A stretch of 64,000 nt of DNA from Apoda limacodes (lineage: Eukaryota > Arthropoda > Insecta > Lepidoptera > Limacodidae): NCBI GenBank assembly GCA_946406115.1, contig OX291550.1, positions 3,586,803 through 3,650,802 of the forward strand, read 5' to 3'. Made by a program: the position numbers and the translations under genes. Positions 1 through 11,919 of the stretch are shown here, piece after piece (positions within the stretch are counted from its first letter, which is position 1; every line of letters starts with the position of its first letter). The notes under the pieces were generated by a model. That model was not told the origin of the DNA and searched no databases. It saw only the letters and a program-made list of their open reading frames with translations.

Positions 1-1251
1 TGATTTTCTCTTAATTCTCATTTCTTAACATACTTATATATTAATATGACCTAGTAAATTTGCTAATTTCATAGTTCTAAACAAATATTTGAATTTAATA
101 CCGATAAAAAACCGAGAAAATCGAGATTTTCAATGGTGACCGCAACGCTCTTGGTCGTATTAATGTGGGATAAGCTAAATCTGACTATCCGGTTACTTTC
201 CTAGTCGGCGACTATTTGGCAAAGAGCACTGACTGGGACTGTAATTAGGAGGACTCCTCTGTGGCCGAACATTTGATCAGAGAAGCTAACTGAGGTAAAA
301 GGGTTGGATGTCGGTATTTGATGTGGTTGTTCAATCTCGTAGTATTTGCTGTCTGTCCTACCACGAGAAATTATTATTTGGCACTACTTACACTTGACTT
401 TACGGGAATCATTATCCAATTGGTCAATAAAAAAAATCCATACAAGAGGCTTTCTTTTAAAGTGAGAAATTTATTGCGCGCGCTTGGTTGGGGACGTATT
501 TCGTTGAATGTACGTCCGTACGGACGATCAAGGGGAAAGCGCGGCGGGGTAGGTGAAGAGGGGCGGAGTGCGCGCGTATAGCCGCTGCCTCTCGGTCTTA
601 GTTCTCACTTTTGCGGTACGTCCCGCGACGCATCCGTTCTTTTGACATGATTAAATTTAATTGAACTCTTTTAATTTAATGATCAATAACAGTATTGTCT
701 AAATTTTTTTACACTAATACATCGTTCTGACCTGTGCAAAAGCAAAAATCAAGAAACAAATAAACAAAACATGTTTGGATTTGCTTACAGTCGCGACTTG
801 CGGGCAAATCATCTACTGTGAACGAAGCGTCACGGAAATTGCCGAATACCTCTGAAACCGTGATCGGCTTTCTCTACTACCGACTAATCGGCTAGTCGGC
901 CAAAGTCATAGTCGGCACATCTCAAATATTAATCTATATTTATGAAAAAAGAAACAAGAGAATATCACTCTTAGTTTGCCAAACAATTTTAATTAAAGCC
1001 CAAAAATAGAGTGTCAGATTTTTTTTTTCGGTTTTATTAGGCAGATTATTAAAATATTAGGAAATTCACTTTGGACTATAAGTGTCAAAAAGTGTACTCA
1101 GGACTGTAACAAAATTAATCAAATTCTTGCAAACTTAACTAGTTTGGGTATGCCATCACTTTAAAATAATCCATAAAATAAATTGTACACAAGTTTGCAG
1201 TATTTAAGTTGTTGAAATCATTTTTGAGCAATTATTGCTTTTTATTAATAG
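1..1251. other. Non-coding DNA upstream of the first recognisable exon
   Basis: I see no convincing exon here. The longest open stretch (318-581, plus strand) has neither coding-like composition nor splice context. The segment is probably the intron or 5' flank of the gene whose first visible exon begins at 1252, because that exon starts at an acceptor site and not at an ATG. Confidence 0.5.
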
Positions 1252-4200
1252 AGAACTGGCAGAGAAATTGAACAAAGCATTGGATATAGCAGAAAATAAG
1301 ATGATAGAAACAAGTGATGGAAATGACAATACAGTCATTGAGAGTTCAATTGAAAACAATAATTCAGAAATGTCAATGGACAACTCTAAAAGCGAAAAAT
1401 TAAGCCAAGATTCAGAAAGTAAGGAATCGGCTGCCACAGAAGAGATGTCAAATTCAGTTATTCTGACTGAAGATTTGAGTGTTTTACAGGATCCAGCAAA
1501 ATATGGTAAGATTTGGTTTTAACTTGCATTAATATCAGGAAATAATTATTTTGTTTACTTTGGGAATATTACAAACTAGCTTTTAGCAGTGGCTCCGCCC
1601 GCCCTAAATTTAATTATCTGCGTGGGATTCTTACGGCAACTCCTTAATTATACTTATGAAGTTTGCTATAGCAAGTTATAGTTCGGTTATAGTTATTCCC
1701 GCTGGAACTTTTGATTTTTTCCGGGATGAAAACTATCCTATGTCCTTCCCCGGGACTCAAACTATCTTCATACCAAATTTCATTTAAATCAATTAGTATA
1801 GGATTTCAACGGCAACTCCTCAATTATAGACAAAAAAAACACTGACACTTGACGTTTTAAAGTATCCTATGTCCTTTCCCAAGGCTCAAACTATCTCCAT
1901 GCCAAATTTGCCAGCGGCTCCACCCGCCCTAAATTCCGTTTTCGATGTAGGATTTCAACGGCAGCTGCTAATAGACAAAAACCGACTCACACTTGACGTT
2001 TTCAAGTCCTTTCAGGGGACTTGAACTATCTTTATGCCAAATTTCATCTTAATCGGTACAGTGGTTTAAGCGTGAAGAGGTAACAGACAAACAGACAGAG
2101 TTACTTTCTCATTTATAATATTAGTATGGATTATCAACATACCATCCATTTCAGGTATGAAAATAGTGGAGTTACCGCGGCATCGTCATCTTTTGACTGG
2201 AGAGTGTGTAGTTTGCAAAGTAATTGGCAAAATAGAGTCAACAATTGCAAAGTAAATAAAACTTTTTAATAAAAAAAAACAACAGGCTTCAAAAAGATGC
2301 ACTAAAAAGGTAAAAATAATTACTTATTTCTAAAAAATCTGATCTGAATTACAGTTTAGAAATAAGTAATTATTTTTACCTTTTTAGTGCATCTTTTTGA
2401 AGCTGGTTGTTTTTTTTTATTAAAAAGTTTTTATTTTTTACTTTTGAGTGACGTAGTGCTTTTTCTCAAGGGAAAGTTATTTGGAAATGTCTAAAATCTA
2501 AACTACAGAATCTATGGGACCAACTCGCAAGTATAACCTTTCGATTAAAAAAAAAATCACGTAAATCGGTTCATAAACAAAAAAGTTATGGCTGAACATC
2601 CATAATAGAACATCCTTCTTTTTTTGAAGTCGGTTAAAAAAGAAGACCGCTTCCGTCTTTAAAATTTAAAATGTACTTTTTTGGCTAAAGTGAATGTGGT
2701 TTTTACTATACTATATAAGTACATATATATAAAAATGGGCCAAGTTCGAGTTCATACCACTTTATAATTTACGAACACAAACCAAAAGAACGTGCCTCTA
2801 TTACACCCATCCAATGACTGTTCACGCCCGACGTTGCTTTACTTCGCATATAGTTTCCAATTATTAAATATTGTTGGGTAGCCAGTATATTTCTCCTTAA
2901 TTATCTGGACTATTTTTGCTAGATGGTGAATATATGGTAATTTATAATTGTAATGACGCGAGGCAGTCTCACACTTAGCCTGTTTTTATTATTTGTGTTA
3001 TAATTTAGAGTTCCCACTACGGTCACTTTAAGTTTAAAGCTTGTATTTAATACTGTTTTTACGATAGAGCAAGTGTTTCTTGTATGGGGACCCGTCTTCA
3101 TTTTTTTTTTTATGTTTTCTATTTGTTAAGTAATCCGTCTTAATAACAAATATTCTCTGAAAATTTCAACCAGCTACCTGTTACGATTCATAAGTATCAG
3201 TATAAAAAGATGGAGCGCCTAAAAGGTCGGACAGACAGACAACGTAGGCTTAGTAGGGGCTTAATAGGGCTCCGTTGGAATCCTTTGATATGTATTAATT
3301 TATTATGTTGCGCTTCTGCATTTTTTATAGCAGAAGTCTTATCTAAAACAATCAGTTTTATCGTAGAAACAATACAGTACATACCTAACTCTGAAATTGC
3401 TTAAAATACTATTTCTGTTAGAGCACATTTTTGAAAATCTCTTTGTATGAAGACATAATTAAAAAATGAGGCGGCGCTAGTGGATGTCAGGCATCCTCTT
3501 AATAAAGTGTAAATAAAGCCTTTATGAACAGTGATTAACCGTTGTTAAACTCGGACTTGACCGTTTCCTCTGAGTTTCAAATGAGGTTGTGTATAGTAAA
3601 TAATAGTTTTTTATACGATAGTTCTAGTAAAATTGTATATGTATACAATAAAACTGTATTATAGACTGATTTGAGGCTGATTTTCATATGACCTATTTTT
3701 TCTATTGTATATTTTGGCGTAAATATTAAGTAGATAAATGAGTTGGTTATTGGTTGAGAAATAAACGAGATTTTTTAATGAGAAAAATAAGTATTTAATG
3801 CAAAGTTATTATACAAAACTTTGATCTCTGTATAAAAGACGTTGTGATTGCAATAGTTTAATTGTTTGGTGTTTAAGTTAAAAGTTGTTAACAAGTAAAT
3901 AAAATTTGTTTTATAGTTTTTGTGTTATTTATTATTGTTACTTAACATCCGGTTAACATCAATTTCACTGTAAAGCAAATTTGTACATATATTTAACATT
4001 TACATAGTTTAAAAACAATTTTATCTCCGAGTAGAATACCTTATCAGTTTGGGAAGACTTGTCGTTCCTGAGAGGTCAACGCGTATTGGAAACGCACTGT
4101 GGAAAATGTGTGGCCAAATGTTGCCTCAATGGTATGCCCAAGTGTAAATACCTGCTTAAAAAACTTAGTTTGTTGTAGGTAGGTAACAACAATGTAATGT

Positions 4201-7200
4201 GGATGGTATGTAACCGTAGACGGCGACGGCACGTCCAGAGCGAGTGCGAAACGTTTTATAGTGCCGTTCAAAGCAAATCAAAGCAAATAATTACAGTAAC
4301 AGTTTAACTCAATTTAAAAACATTTTTAAACTTTTTAACAAGCAAGCCTATGGGGAGTCGTTCTGCACTTAAAGTTGATCGATTTAGAAGATAACTCTGC
4401 TTCTAAAAGGCGCCGTATCGACATGGTAGATGCACCAAATTTTAAGATGCACTTGTAAGATTAATAGGTACACATTGTAATTATAAATACTTAGCTTTAG
4501 CTTATACTGTGAACATTTGAAGACTGTAGCTCCAACCGTTTGGTTGTAAAACCTGTGTCACAGACGACGGACAGAGAGACGGACACGTTAGTGACAGCAA
4601 TAGGGCTCCGGTTGGACTCTTTGGATCGGGGACCCTAAAAAGTAATATTAGGGAACATTAGGTCTGTCAAGTTTTTTCAGGGACGACACCTACAACTACA
4701 TATCTAGATTTATAACTTTAATACAAAATTTCATCCAAATCGTTAGAACAAAAAATACAGTCCACATTACAGGATTCAAACTCGCGCATTTTGGTTTGGA
4801 AGACATATGCTCTGCTGGGAAGGTCAAGTCGGAAAAAGAAACAATTCGAACTAATTCCTTCTCTTTGAAACGATTGTTAAAAAGGCTGAAAAGGATATAG
4901 GTATATATAATTATGTATTCAGATCGGGAGATGTGAACGTCTGTTTGTTTATAATTGCCTAGTGTCGCAATAGGTAGTATATTTGGAGTGACGCGATGAC
5001 CTCATTTTTGACACAGGGCTAGTTTAGGAAGAAGGGCAAACTTCTTATCCCAGTAGTCGAGAATTCCCCACACGAATACATTTCTTTGCGTGAGTTAGCG
5101 CGAAGCACTATTTCTTCACGGGGCAACGGGGACAGGCTGCGGGGCTGAAGGTCAAAGACAGAAAATATACACAAAAAAAGCTAGCAGGTAATAAAGAAAT
5201 AAATTGGGTATCGTTGTAAACCTACCTAATGCTTTTTTTAGAGAGAGTGCTTCTATTTCAAGTATAATATTTTCGCCAAACTGTAAAAATTATAGAAGTC
5301 CAATATCCACCTACTTTGCTTTACCTTTCCTATTATAGAGTAACTTGGCCGTCGTCCGAGTCAACATGTCGTGGTGCTCTATGGCCCTTCTCGCCTTACT
5401 CCTTATAATGAAAAATAAACTCAACTGTCATAATTTACGTCATACTCTTTGTTTATATTTGAACCAAAATCAAAGACTAAAGGTAGGTAAATAACGGAAG
5501 ACCAAAATATGTCGAGAGTGAGCTAATATTTTCGGTAAATGTTAAGACCATTGAAGATATCCATTTTTTCATACCTACCGTACAAACTCACTAAACGATC
5601 AACAACACCCTTTGATTTTGACTTTGCTAATACTTTTCTTGGACCACGAGTAGATTTGTTTGCGGGAAGTGAATGGTTGAGCAAATCGGGAGACTAGTGG
5701 TGCGTACTGTGGCAGATGTAGACGGTTGGTAGGTGATGAAGGGAAGACGTAGATGGTTGGTAGGTAAGACGCAGACGTAGACGGTTGGTAGGTAAGGAGC
5801 AGACGTAGACGGTTGATAGGTAAGGGGCAGACGTAGACGGTTAGTAGGTAAGGCAATTTATTTATAGATATTTATAATTTTCAGTGTCCACTTTACTAAC
5901 TTGGACAATGATGAAGTACTGTGTCCCTAAACATGGACTAAAGTCCGTTGGAAATTGATGGTATTTTATAATTAGCCATGTCTTGAGATATTTGAAATGG
6001 AGAAATTTGGGTTAAATTACTGTGGAAATGTATCGGCTATGTTGTTCTTGACCAAAGGTAAGTGAGAATAAGAAACAGTTTTGACATACAAATAGAATCC
6101 CTTCTGTGCTACGCATTTGAACGTAGAGAATTTCAAAGAAAAAATTGATTTATCAATATATTGGTATTTATTAGGAAAATATACGTAATAAACATTATCA
6201 CTAACTTTCAAGTTCATAGGCTAATGAGAAATTGAAATTTATTTATCCGTGTGGGAGCCCCCCTTAAAAAAAATAAGGGCTTTGGGTCAACAGGATGCTT
6301 ATACTGTTAAAATTTGAATACTGTAGCTCCAGGTCGGTAAACCTACTTTTTTCTGATATTAGTAAAATATTCGTACATAACAAAAGGTATTGTCATTGTG
6401 TGCTTGTATACAACACATTGGGGGCGGTCTTGTATACAAGATGGTCTATATATTATATATTCAGCGTTTGAAGAAAATAAATCACGATAGCCAAGTTTGA
6501 ATCGGTTAGTAAATAACTTAAAACTTAAAATGCACCTCCTCCTTTATTACTTCTTTATTACCTCTATCACGTATAAATTTACTACTTTCAAGGAAACACG
6601 CTTCAGGTTTCCACTGTACAAAGAGAAATAAATTATGTTACGATATTCTTACGCCTTCCGTAGATTATGTTGAGAAAAACAGAATCAGAGAGGTGCTGCC
6701 ATACCGTGACTACCAGGTGAAATCACACAGACGTTCAAAATCGGATATTGGCAGACGACAAGATGTATTACAAGAACCTTGTAGATATCTTTATTCATAT
6801 TCCCATCCAAGTTTAGATTGCAGTTCAGATCATGAAATGTTGCAGGAAAATATGTATTCTCAGGAGGCAAAATCTTATAACGAATATAATACCTTCCAAA
6901 ATGGTACGTAATTTAAGCATAACATTTAAAACTAGGTAGTTGATTACCTATATACCAGCAGCTTTGTTTGGGTACTTTTCAGAATTTGCAGAAATACATG
7001 ACTAACTTAGGTTCTTTAACATGCTCTTATCTCATCTGGTCCCAGTTTCATGTGGTAGTAACTGGTAATAGTTGTGTGAGACAATACCATCAGCACTTAG
7101 TTGGAATTCATTTTCAATGAAGGTTTATTTCAGATGAATTCCGAAAAAAACGACCAGGGATTATTATTAAACCAAGCAAAAGTAAAATAAGTAAACAAGG

Positions 7201-7246
7201 ATTTACGGCAAAGGACCCAACATATTTAAAAGATATCAACATCTAA
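1252..7246 (+). CDS. 3' part of a spliced gene of unknown function (four exons)
   Basis: Four exons join in phase: 1252-1505, 2155-2251, 6683-6903 and 7134-7246. Acceptors (..ttaatag, ..atttcag, ..aaaacag, ..atttcag) and donors (G|gtaag, AA|gtaaat, G|gtacgt) fit GT-AG rules. Junction phases agree at all three introns, and the last exon ends in TAA at 7244-7246. The visible product is 227 residues without its N-terminus. The first exon is acidic and Ser/Asn/Glu-rich and starts with a likely helix (ELAEKLNKALDIAENKM). The second carries a CxxC pair (GECVVCK). The third is basic, then Tyr/Ser-rich. The last is strongly basic (KKRPGIIIKPSKSK). I recognise no domain. The 5' exons are missing or lie before the window. 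An attaaa at 7293-7298 could be the poly(A) signal. Intron 2 (about 4.4 kb) is full of repeats. The gene model is fairly secure; the function is unknown. Confidence 0.72.
1577..2131 (+). repeat. RTE-type LINE 3'-tail repeat (intronic)
   Basis: The segment runs from 'ggctccgcccgccc' to 'gtgaagaggtaacagac' and ends near 'ataatattagtatggat'. This tail is widespread in insect genomes and is usually ascribed to RTE-type LINEs or their non-autonomous derivatives. The internal part ('ctatgtcctt..gggactcaaactatct') occurs about three times, so the copy is internally duplicated. It lies in intron 1 of the spliced gene. Confidence 0.6.
2252..2446. mobile_element. Palindromic MITE in intron 2
   Basis: Two arms of about 85-95 bp (about 2252-2337 and 2355-2446) are near-perfect reverse complements separated by roughly 17 bp. 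Each contains the block 'ggtaaaaataattactta' or its complement. The left arm begins at the splice donor of the preceding exon, so the donor bases are part of the palindrome. The form is that of a small fold-back MITE. No clear target duplication was found. Confidence 0.65.
2447..5711. other. Intron 2: AT-rich DNA with decayed dispersed repeats
   Basis: There is no exon with coding-like composition. Segments near 2450-2645 (ending in 'gaagtcggttaaaa'), 3205-3290 and 4505-4645 (rich in 'ggacagacagac' and 'tagggctccg') resemble diverged copies of the common lepidopteran 'agggttccgtaccc' repeat. The remainder shows nothing I recognise. Confidence 0.45.
5712..5852 (+). repeat. 28-bp minisatellite, about five copies
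   Basis: The unit 'agacgtagacggttggta' followed by 'ggtaaggagc' repeats about five times with single-base variants. The first copy is slightly longer than the rest. The Pro/Leu/Tyr-rich open frame on the minus strand here is only a translation of this array. Confidence 0.8.
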
Positions 7247-7719
7247 AACAGCAACATAAAAAATTATAATTAACATGGTATAGGTGTTTAGTATTAAAGA
7301 AATAGGGGGAGGTATTAAACCAGCAACGTAACTCGAATTGCGGGATGTAAATTAGATTTACATTTTGGAATAATTTGGAAGTCGAACGAGGCTTTCACCA
7401 TTCACCAAGTATTTTTTTATCAAACAATCGCACTAGCCACCATGAACAACGCGCGATAAAAAAAGTGCGGTAGGTTTTTTTTAAAAGATTGGCGGCAAGC
7501 AAATATATTTGCTAAAAACGTTGTTTGAAACATAATCTGATTATAGAAAAAATGTCAGTTCAAGCGATGATGGTTTACATTTGACACCGGAATCAATAAA
7601 AGTTGAAGCAAAGGCAATCGTAAATAATCAGCTACCCCCAATTTTAAAAGAAAGCGTATGAAAAAATAGTTTTTTTGTATCCTCTGGTTTCCTCGCAGAC
7701 GTGATAAAAAGTAGAGAGT
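7247..7719. other. 3' flank of the spliced gene
   Basis: This contains the probable 3' UTR with attaaa at 7293-7298. The rest is AT-rich DNA in which I see no gene or named repeat. Confidence 0.4.
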
Positions 7720-7723
7720 TTAA

Positions 7724-7951
7724 CTCAGGTGTAAGTAATCAATTCCACCCGCTTCGCTCGTTCGTGTGCGGAAATATCTCGCGGTGTAATTTATTTATAT
7801 TAATTTACTATTATATTTGTGTATGTTCAGAATAATTAATAGTACGAGAATGTTAACTAAGGCATAAAAGGCACCCATCTCTGACGAGATATTCTGTCTC
7901 ACTTCGTTCGAGCGCCAATAGTTCGAGACTGAATTGGGTCTAACACCCGAA
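7724..7951. mobile_element. Candidate MITE flanked by TTAA
   Basis: A left end (ctcaggtgtaagtaatcaat) and the complement of the right end (tcgggtgttagacccaat) match imperfectly over about 20 bp. TTAA flanks both sides (7720-7723 and 7952-7955). At about 230 bp with no coding capacity it fits an old TTAA-target MITE. Confidence 0.4.
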
Positions 7952-8052
7952 TTAAACACCTCTTTTCATTTTGAATATGAGGAAAGTAAACACAAGCCAA
8001 ATATAAAAAAAAATCGAAAATTTCAAGTACCTATTTACCTCTGAATTGGGTG

Positions 8053-9510
8053 GTAGTGGTTTTATATAGCAGCTTGATCCTCTTTTCTAATTAAATCAGA
8101 CGTCAAATTCCTTTTAGAATCATTTGAAGAACTCAATTTATTAGGTATAAAATTTAATTCGCTTCAACTTTCTTAGAATTTGTTCTTATCACGCTTTCTC
8201 GTCTTGTTTTTTTCTTATTGTTGCTATTATTATATATGTTTGAATATATATTTTTTATCAAAAAATAAAATAACCTCTTCTCCCCCTATCACCCTTCTCC
8301 CTGTTTCTCCTTTCCGCTCTCAATTAACTTATTCAGAAACCTTCCCGGCGGCCGTGGGCACAAAAACTCACCAAAGAGTCAACGCAATGGGACGAACTCT
8401 CAACTCTTTTTGTGCACGCAACAATAAAGTACCGCATTGTCGGGCAAACATTTAACCGTCTGAAAATATGAAACTTGACTTACGTGATTCCAGTGACAGC
8501 TGTCGCAGTGCTTATAGAGGATGATTGGATTGTATGAGTATAAGAACTATAGTATTAATCAAAGTATGGCTGTGTAGGTGACTGACTTTGCCCAATGTAA
8601 CTGAATTTTTCTTTGTTTACTTTTCGGCTTTTCATTTACTACTTCCCACCCGCTTTTTAGATAATTTATGGTCTACTTTCAGAATATGAGAGATGAAAAA
8701 GGTTTTCCATAACAGCTTGAGCCTCTTCTCTAATAAAATCAGGCGTTTAATTCATTTCAGAATCGCTTGATGAACTCATTTTATAAGCTATAAAATTTAA
8801 TTCGCTTCAAATTCCTTAGAATTTGCACTCATCACGCTTACCCTTCTTTTTTAGGGTTCCGTACCCAAAGGGTAAAACTAGACCCTATTACTAAGACTTC
8901 GCTCTCCGTCCGTATGTCCGTCTGTCGCCAGGCTGTATCTCTTGAACCGTGATAGTTAGACAGTTGAAATTTGCAGATGTATTTCTGTTGCCGCTGTAAC
9001 AACAAATAATAAATAACAGAACAACAGAACAGAAGTTCTGGTCAACAACAAACATAATAAAATAAATATTTAAGGGGGCTCCCTTAAACCGCGAGCGCGA
9101 GTCCGACTCGCACTTTGCCGGTTTTTTTTCTTCTTACAACATTTTTCCATAATGCAAACCAGTATTTTTGAGTTGTAGTTATTGCTAGTTGATGAAAAAA
9201 ACCTACTATTGTCATGATCTGACTCAATTATTTTAAACTCGGTCTTACTGCAGTTTTAAACCATATAATTATATCAGGTATAACCAGGTATCTTAAATAA
9301 CATTACAAACAAAAAATTTACAACCAAGTAAGAATAAAGTATCCCTAGTATTAATCAAAATGTGGCTGTATAGGTGACTGACTAACTTTGCCCAATTTGA
9401 CTGAATTTTTCTTTGTTTACTTTTCGGTCCTAGAGCCAACATTTACTATTTCCCACCAGCATTTTAGTTAATATATGGTTTACTTTCAGAGTATGAAAGA
9501 TGAAAAATTA
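8053..9510 (+). repeat. Old, diverged segmental duplication
   Basis: Two direct pairs can be followed. 8066-8210 corresponds to 8710-8850 ('tataaaatttaattcgcttc' in both), and 8551-8700 corresponds to 9348-9510 ('gaatttttctttgtttactt' in both). The copies differ by many substitutions and small indels. The pattern indicates an ancient tandem duplication of a 0.6-0.8 kb unit, later interrupted by the repeat at 8852-9130. Confidence 0.6.
8852..9130 (+). repeat. Lepidopteran dispersed repeat ('ggttccgtaccc ... gtccgactcgcac')
   Basis: It begins 'agggttccgtacccaaaggg', passes through 'gtccgtctgtcgccaggctg' and ends 'gagtccgactcgcactttgc' followed by a T-run. This arrangement recurs at 62.1-62.53 kb here and is abundant in moth genomes. 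Its class is uncertain; a non-autonomous element is likely. Confidence 0.7.
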
Positions 9511-10281
9511 AAACCACAACTCTATGCTAAATTCTTTTATACGTAACTACTCTTATAGCCGTATGGTGCTGCTGGCTTAGTACCTCTATTCTATATATTG
9601 TACACACTGTATAACGGTCTGTACTAATTGCTTTCTGACTGACTGATCGATCATCGCAGGCAGAGACAAAACTATTAAAACCACAATTATTATTTGAAAA
9701 ATGTGTGGATCCATTTGTGATGAAGTGACATTTAATTCTATATGTTTCTCCAAGCTAAGGTTTACCCACCTGTGAAATCTATATTAAAGTTTGTTCTGTA
9801 TTACCTTATCCAGGTAAAACAACAACAAAAATTAGACAAACATTTTTTAAATTGGCTTTTGTATTCTGTTATTCGTCCTACGTCACTAACAATCAGTTTT
9901 TAGTAAATATTGGTATTCGGTGTATAGACACGAAACGGCCTTACAATTTTATTATATTATCTTAGCGTGAATCGTATTCGATAAAACAAATAAATCTTAT
10001 ATGTTGCTTTAAGGTAAACTTTAGTTACTGAAAACTTCCACAAAAATCCATTTAGTAATGTCAGAGATGAGCGCATACATCAGACAGCCATTTTTTTTAA
10101 ATTCTATGGCTGTGGTGTTTTGTACAATATAAGTTTTATCGTTAAAGGTGGTATCGGTAAAAAACAGGAGGTTATATTAACTTAAAATACACGTAGATAG
10201 TTAGCAATAAATTTAAGTAAACTATTTGATTATCGCATTTGGTGTATCTTTATCTAGTTTTTGTAAAGAATGAAAATTGAA
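9511..10281. other. AT-rich DNA without recognisable genes
   Basis: I see only AT-rich sequence and short decayed repeat fragments, with no open frame above chance length. Confidence 0.4.
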
Positions 10282-10519
10282 AAATATAATTATCTTTCGG
10301 CATAGCGTAATAACTAAATATAATTATCTTTCGGCATAGCGTAATAACTAAATATAATTATCTTTCGGCATAGCGTAATAACTAAATATAATTATCTTTC
10401 GGCATAGCGTAATAACTAAATATAATTATCTTTCGGCATAGCGTAATAACTAAATATAATTATCTTTCGGCATAGCGTAATAACTAAATATAATTATCTT
10501 TCGGCATAGCGTAATAACT
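10282..10519 (+). repeat. 34-bp tandem array, seven identical copies
   Basis: The 34-bp unit (aaatataattatctttcggc followed by atagcgtaataact) occurs seven times in succession without a visible mismatch, then a partial copy. The identity implies recent amplification or continuing homogenisation. There are no spacers, so this is a satellite-like array and not a CRISPR. Confidence 0.93.
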
Positions 10520-10529
10520 AAATATAAAT

Positions 10530-11227
10530 ATAACGCTTTGCTATCGGTGAAAAAGCTTTTGGACTCATATTTTAAAGATTTTACGGTCAGAATCAATTTT
10601 CAACTGAAATTATCGATTAACAGAGATTTTCAGAAATTTAATTTTAATTTAAATTAAAAAGAAAATAAAAATTATTTCAAACAACTCCTCAAAAAATGTT
10701 TAAGCAACCTAAATTTAACACCACATCTAATCATAATACTGAAACAATAACAACTTAACAAAATTCAATATTTGCAAAAAGACTTCTGGTCAAAAAGTAA
10801 TTGTATTTAGGAGGGCTTAAGTATTTAGGAAGTCAGAATTTGTGCTAATATGGGCGGATTTCTTAATTAATGTGCTCTTGTAAAGACCATATAATAAATT
10901 TTTGTAGAAGGTTTTAAGACCTTTTTAGAGGAACTTTGCTCTTGATATAAGTAAAGTATTATATAGTGCACTTACAAGCAGACTGGCATTAAACAAAGCC
11001 GTTTAATAAAGCTTAAGACTCAAAGCATTATGAGCTGCGACTATCAAGAGCATTTTGCTAGTTGCGTAGGTAGGTACTAATGAAAATGGAAATAACCTTC
11101 CCAGTGCCTTCCCATACATATATTGAACCGAGAAATTAAAAAACCTTTTTTCGCGTCCTCCATCATGTGGGATATCATTGGATAAGGCTTTAAAAATACA
11201 TTGTAGGTTATTAAGATTATTTTTCTC
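10530..11227. other. AT-rich intergenic DNA
   Basis: Nothing recognisable apart from A/T-rich runs. Confidence 0.4.
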
Positions 11228-11230
11228 TTA

Positions 11231-11399
11231 GGGTCAGCTCATATCGTGACGCGACGCGGCATTTTTGAGATAGCAACACATTATAGACCTTGTTCACTCG
11301 ACAAAAGATACAAATTATAGTGAAAGCAGAAAGGTCGCCGCGCTCGAGGTAGCTTTACGTATGCTTCACGTCGCGTCGAGTCTCGGTCTGAGCTGACCC
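11231..11399. mobile_element. PIF/Harbinger-like MITE with TTA target duplication
   Basis: The ends GGGTCAGCTCA and TGAGCTGACCC form a perfect 11-bp inverted repeat, and weaker symmetry extends to about 30 bp ('acgcgacgcg'/'cgcgtcgagt'). TTA lies directly outside each end (11228-11230 and 11400-11402). A 3-bp TTA/TAA duplication and ends beginning GG are characteristic of PIF/Harbinger elements. At 169 bp it has no coding capacity. Confidence 0.65.
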
Positions 11400-11509
11400 T
11401 TAGATTTATATTTTGTGAGTCTTCCAATGTTGAGCTTTTTAACTTATAAACCGCGTGATTTGAAAACTGAAAAGAAAATCAGATCATAAGTTTTTTAGAT
11501 ATCCGCAAT

Positions 11510-11778
11510 AAACTCGCAGCCTAGTCGGTAGTGTGGCCGATGCTGTGCAGAGGGTGTGGGTTCGATTCCCGCACTGGACAAACATTTATGTCATAATATA
11601 AACATTTGTGTTTGTCTTGAGTCTGGGTGTATTTCTGTATGATATGTATGTATTTACAAAAAAAAAGTAATATTTATGTATTTGTATCCGTTTTCTGGTA
11701 CTCATAACACAAGCTTTGCTTACCTTGGGGCCAGACGGAGCTGTGTGTAATGTCCAAAAATATTAATTTATTTATTTT
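11510..11778 (+). mobile_element. tRNA-derived SINE
   Basis: An A box (agcctagtcgg, 11518-11528) and a perfect B box (ggttcgattcc, 11559-11569) about 30 bp apart form an internal RNA polymerase III promoter. The tRNA-like head is followed by the tail common in lepidopteran SINEs ('ataacacaagc', then 'gagctgtgtgtaatgtcc') and a (TTTA)-rich end. It is not a functional tRNA gene, because no cloverleaf or intact acceptor stem is present. Confidence 0.82.
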
Positions 11779-11919
11779 TTATAAAAAATCTCATACTACG
11801 GAACCCTAACCTAATGCGAGTACGACGCGCGGCAAAATTCGTGTCGTACTCGCATTATTTAAGGCTTTAATAGGTATTATTTTCAATGTACAGAGCTCTA
11901 CAATTTTACTATGGTATAG

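Noticed and set aside
318..581. 87-codon open frame
   Set aside because: No coding-like composition, no splice context and no relation to the downstream exons.
5599..5856. Pro/Leu-rich 85-codon minus-strand frame
   Set aside because: It is the translation of the 28-bp minisatellite.
10282..10519. CRISPR-like array
   Set aside because: The units are contiguous with no spacers, there are no cas genes, and the context is an insect genome.
11510..11580. tRNA gene
   Set aside because: A and B boxes are present, but no complete cloverleaf or acceptor stem; the 3' part is a SINE tail.
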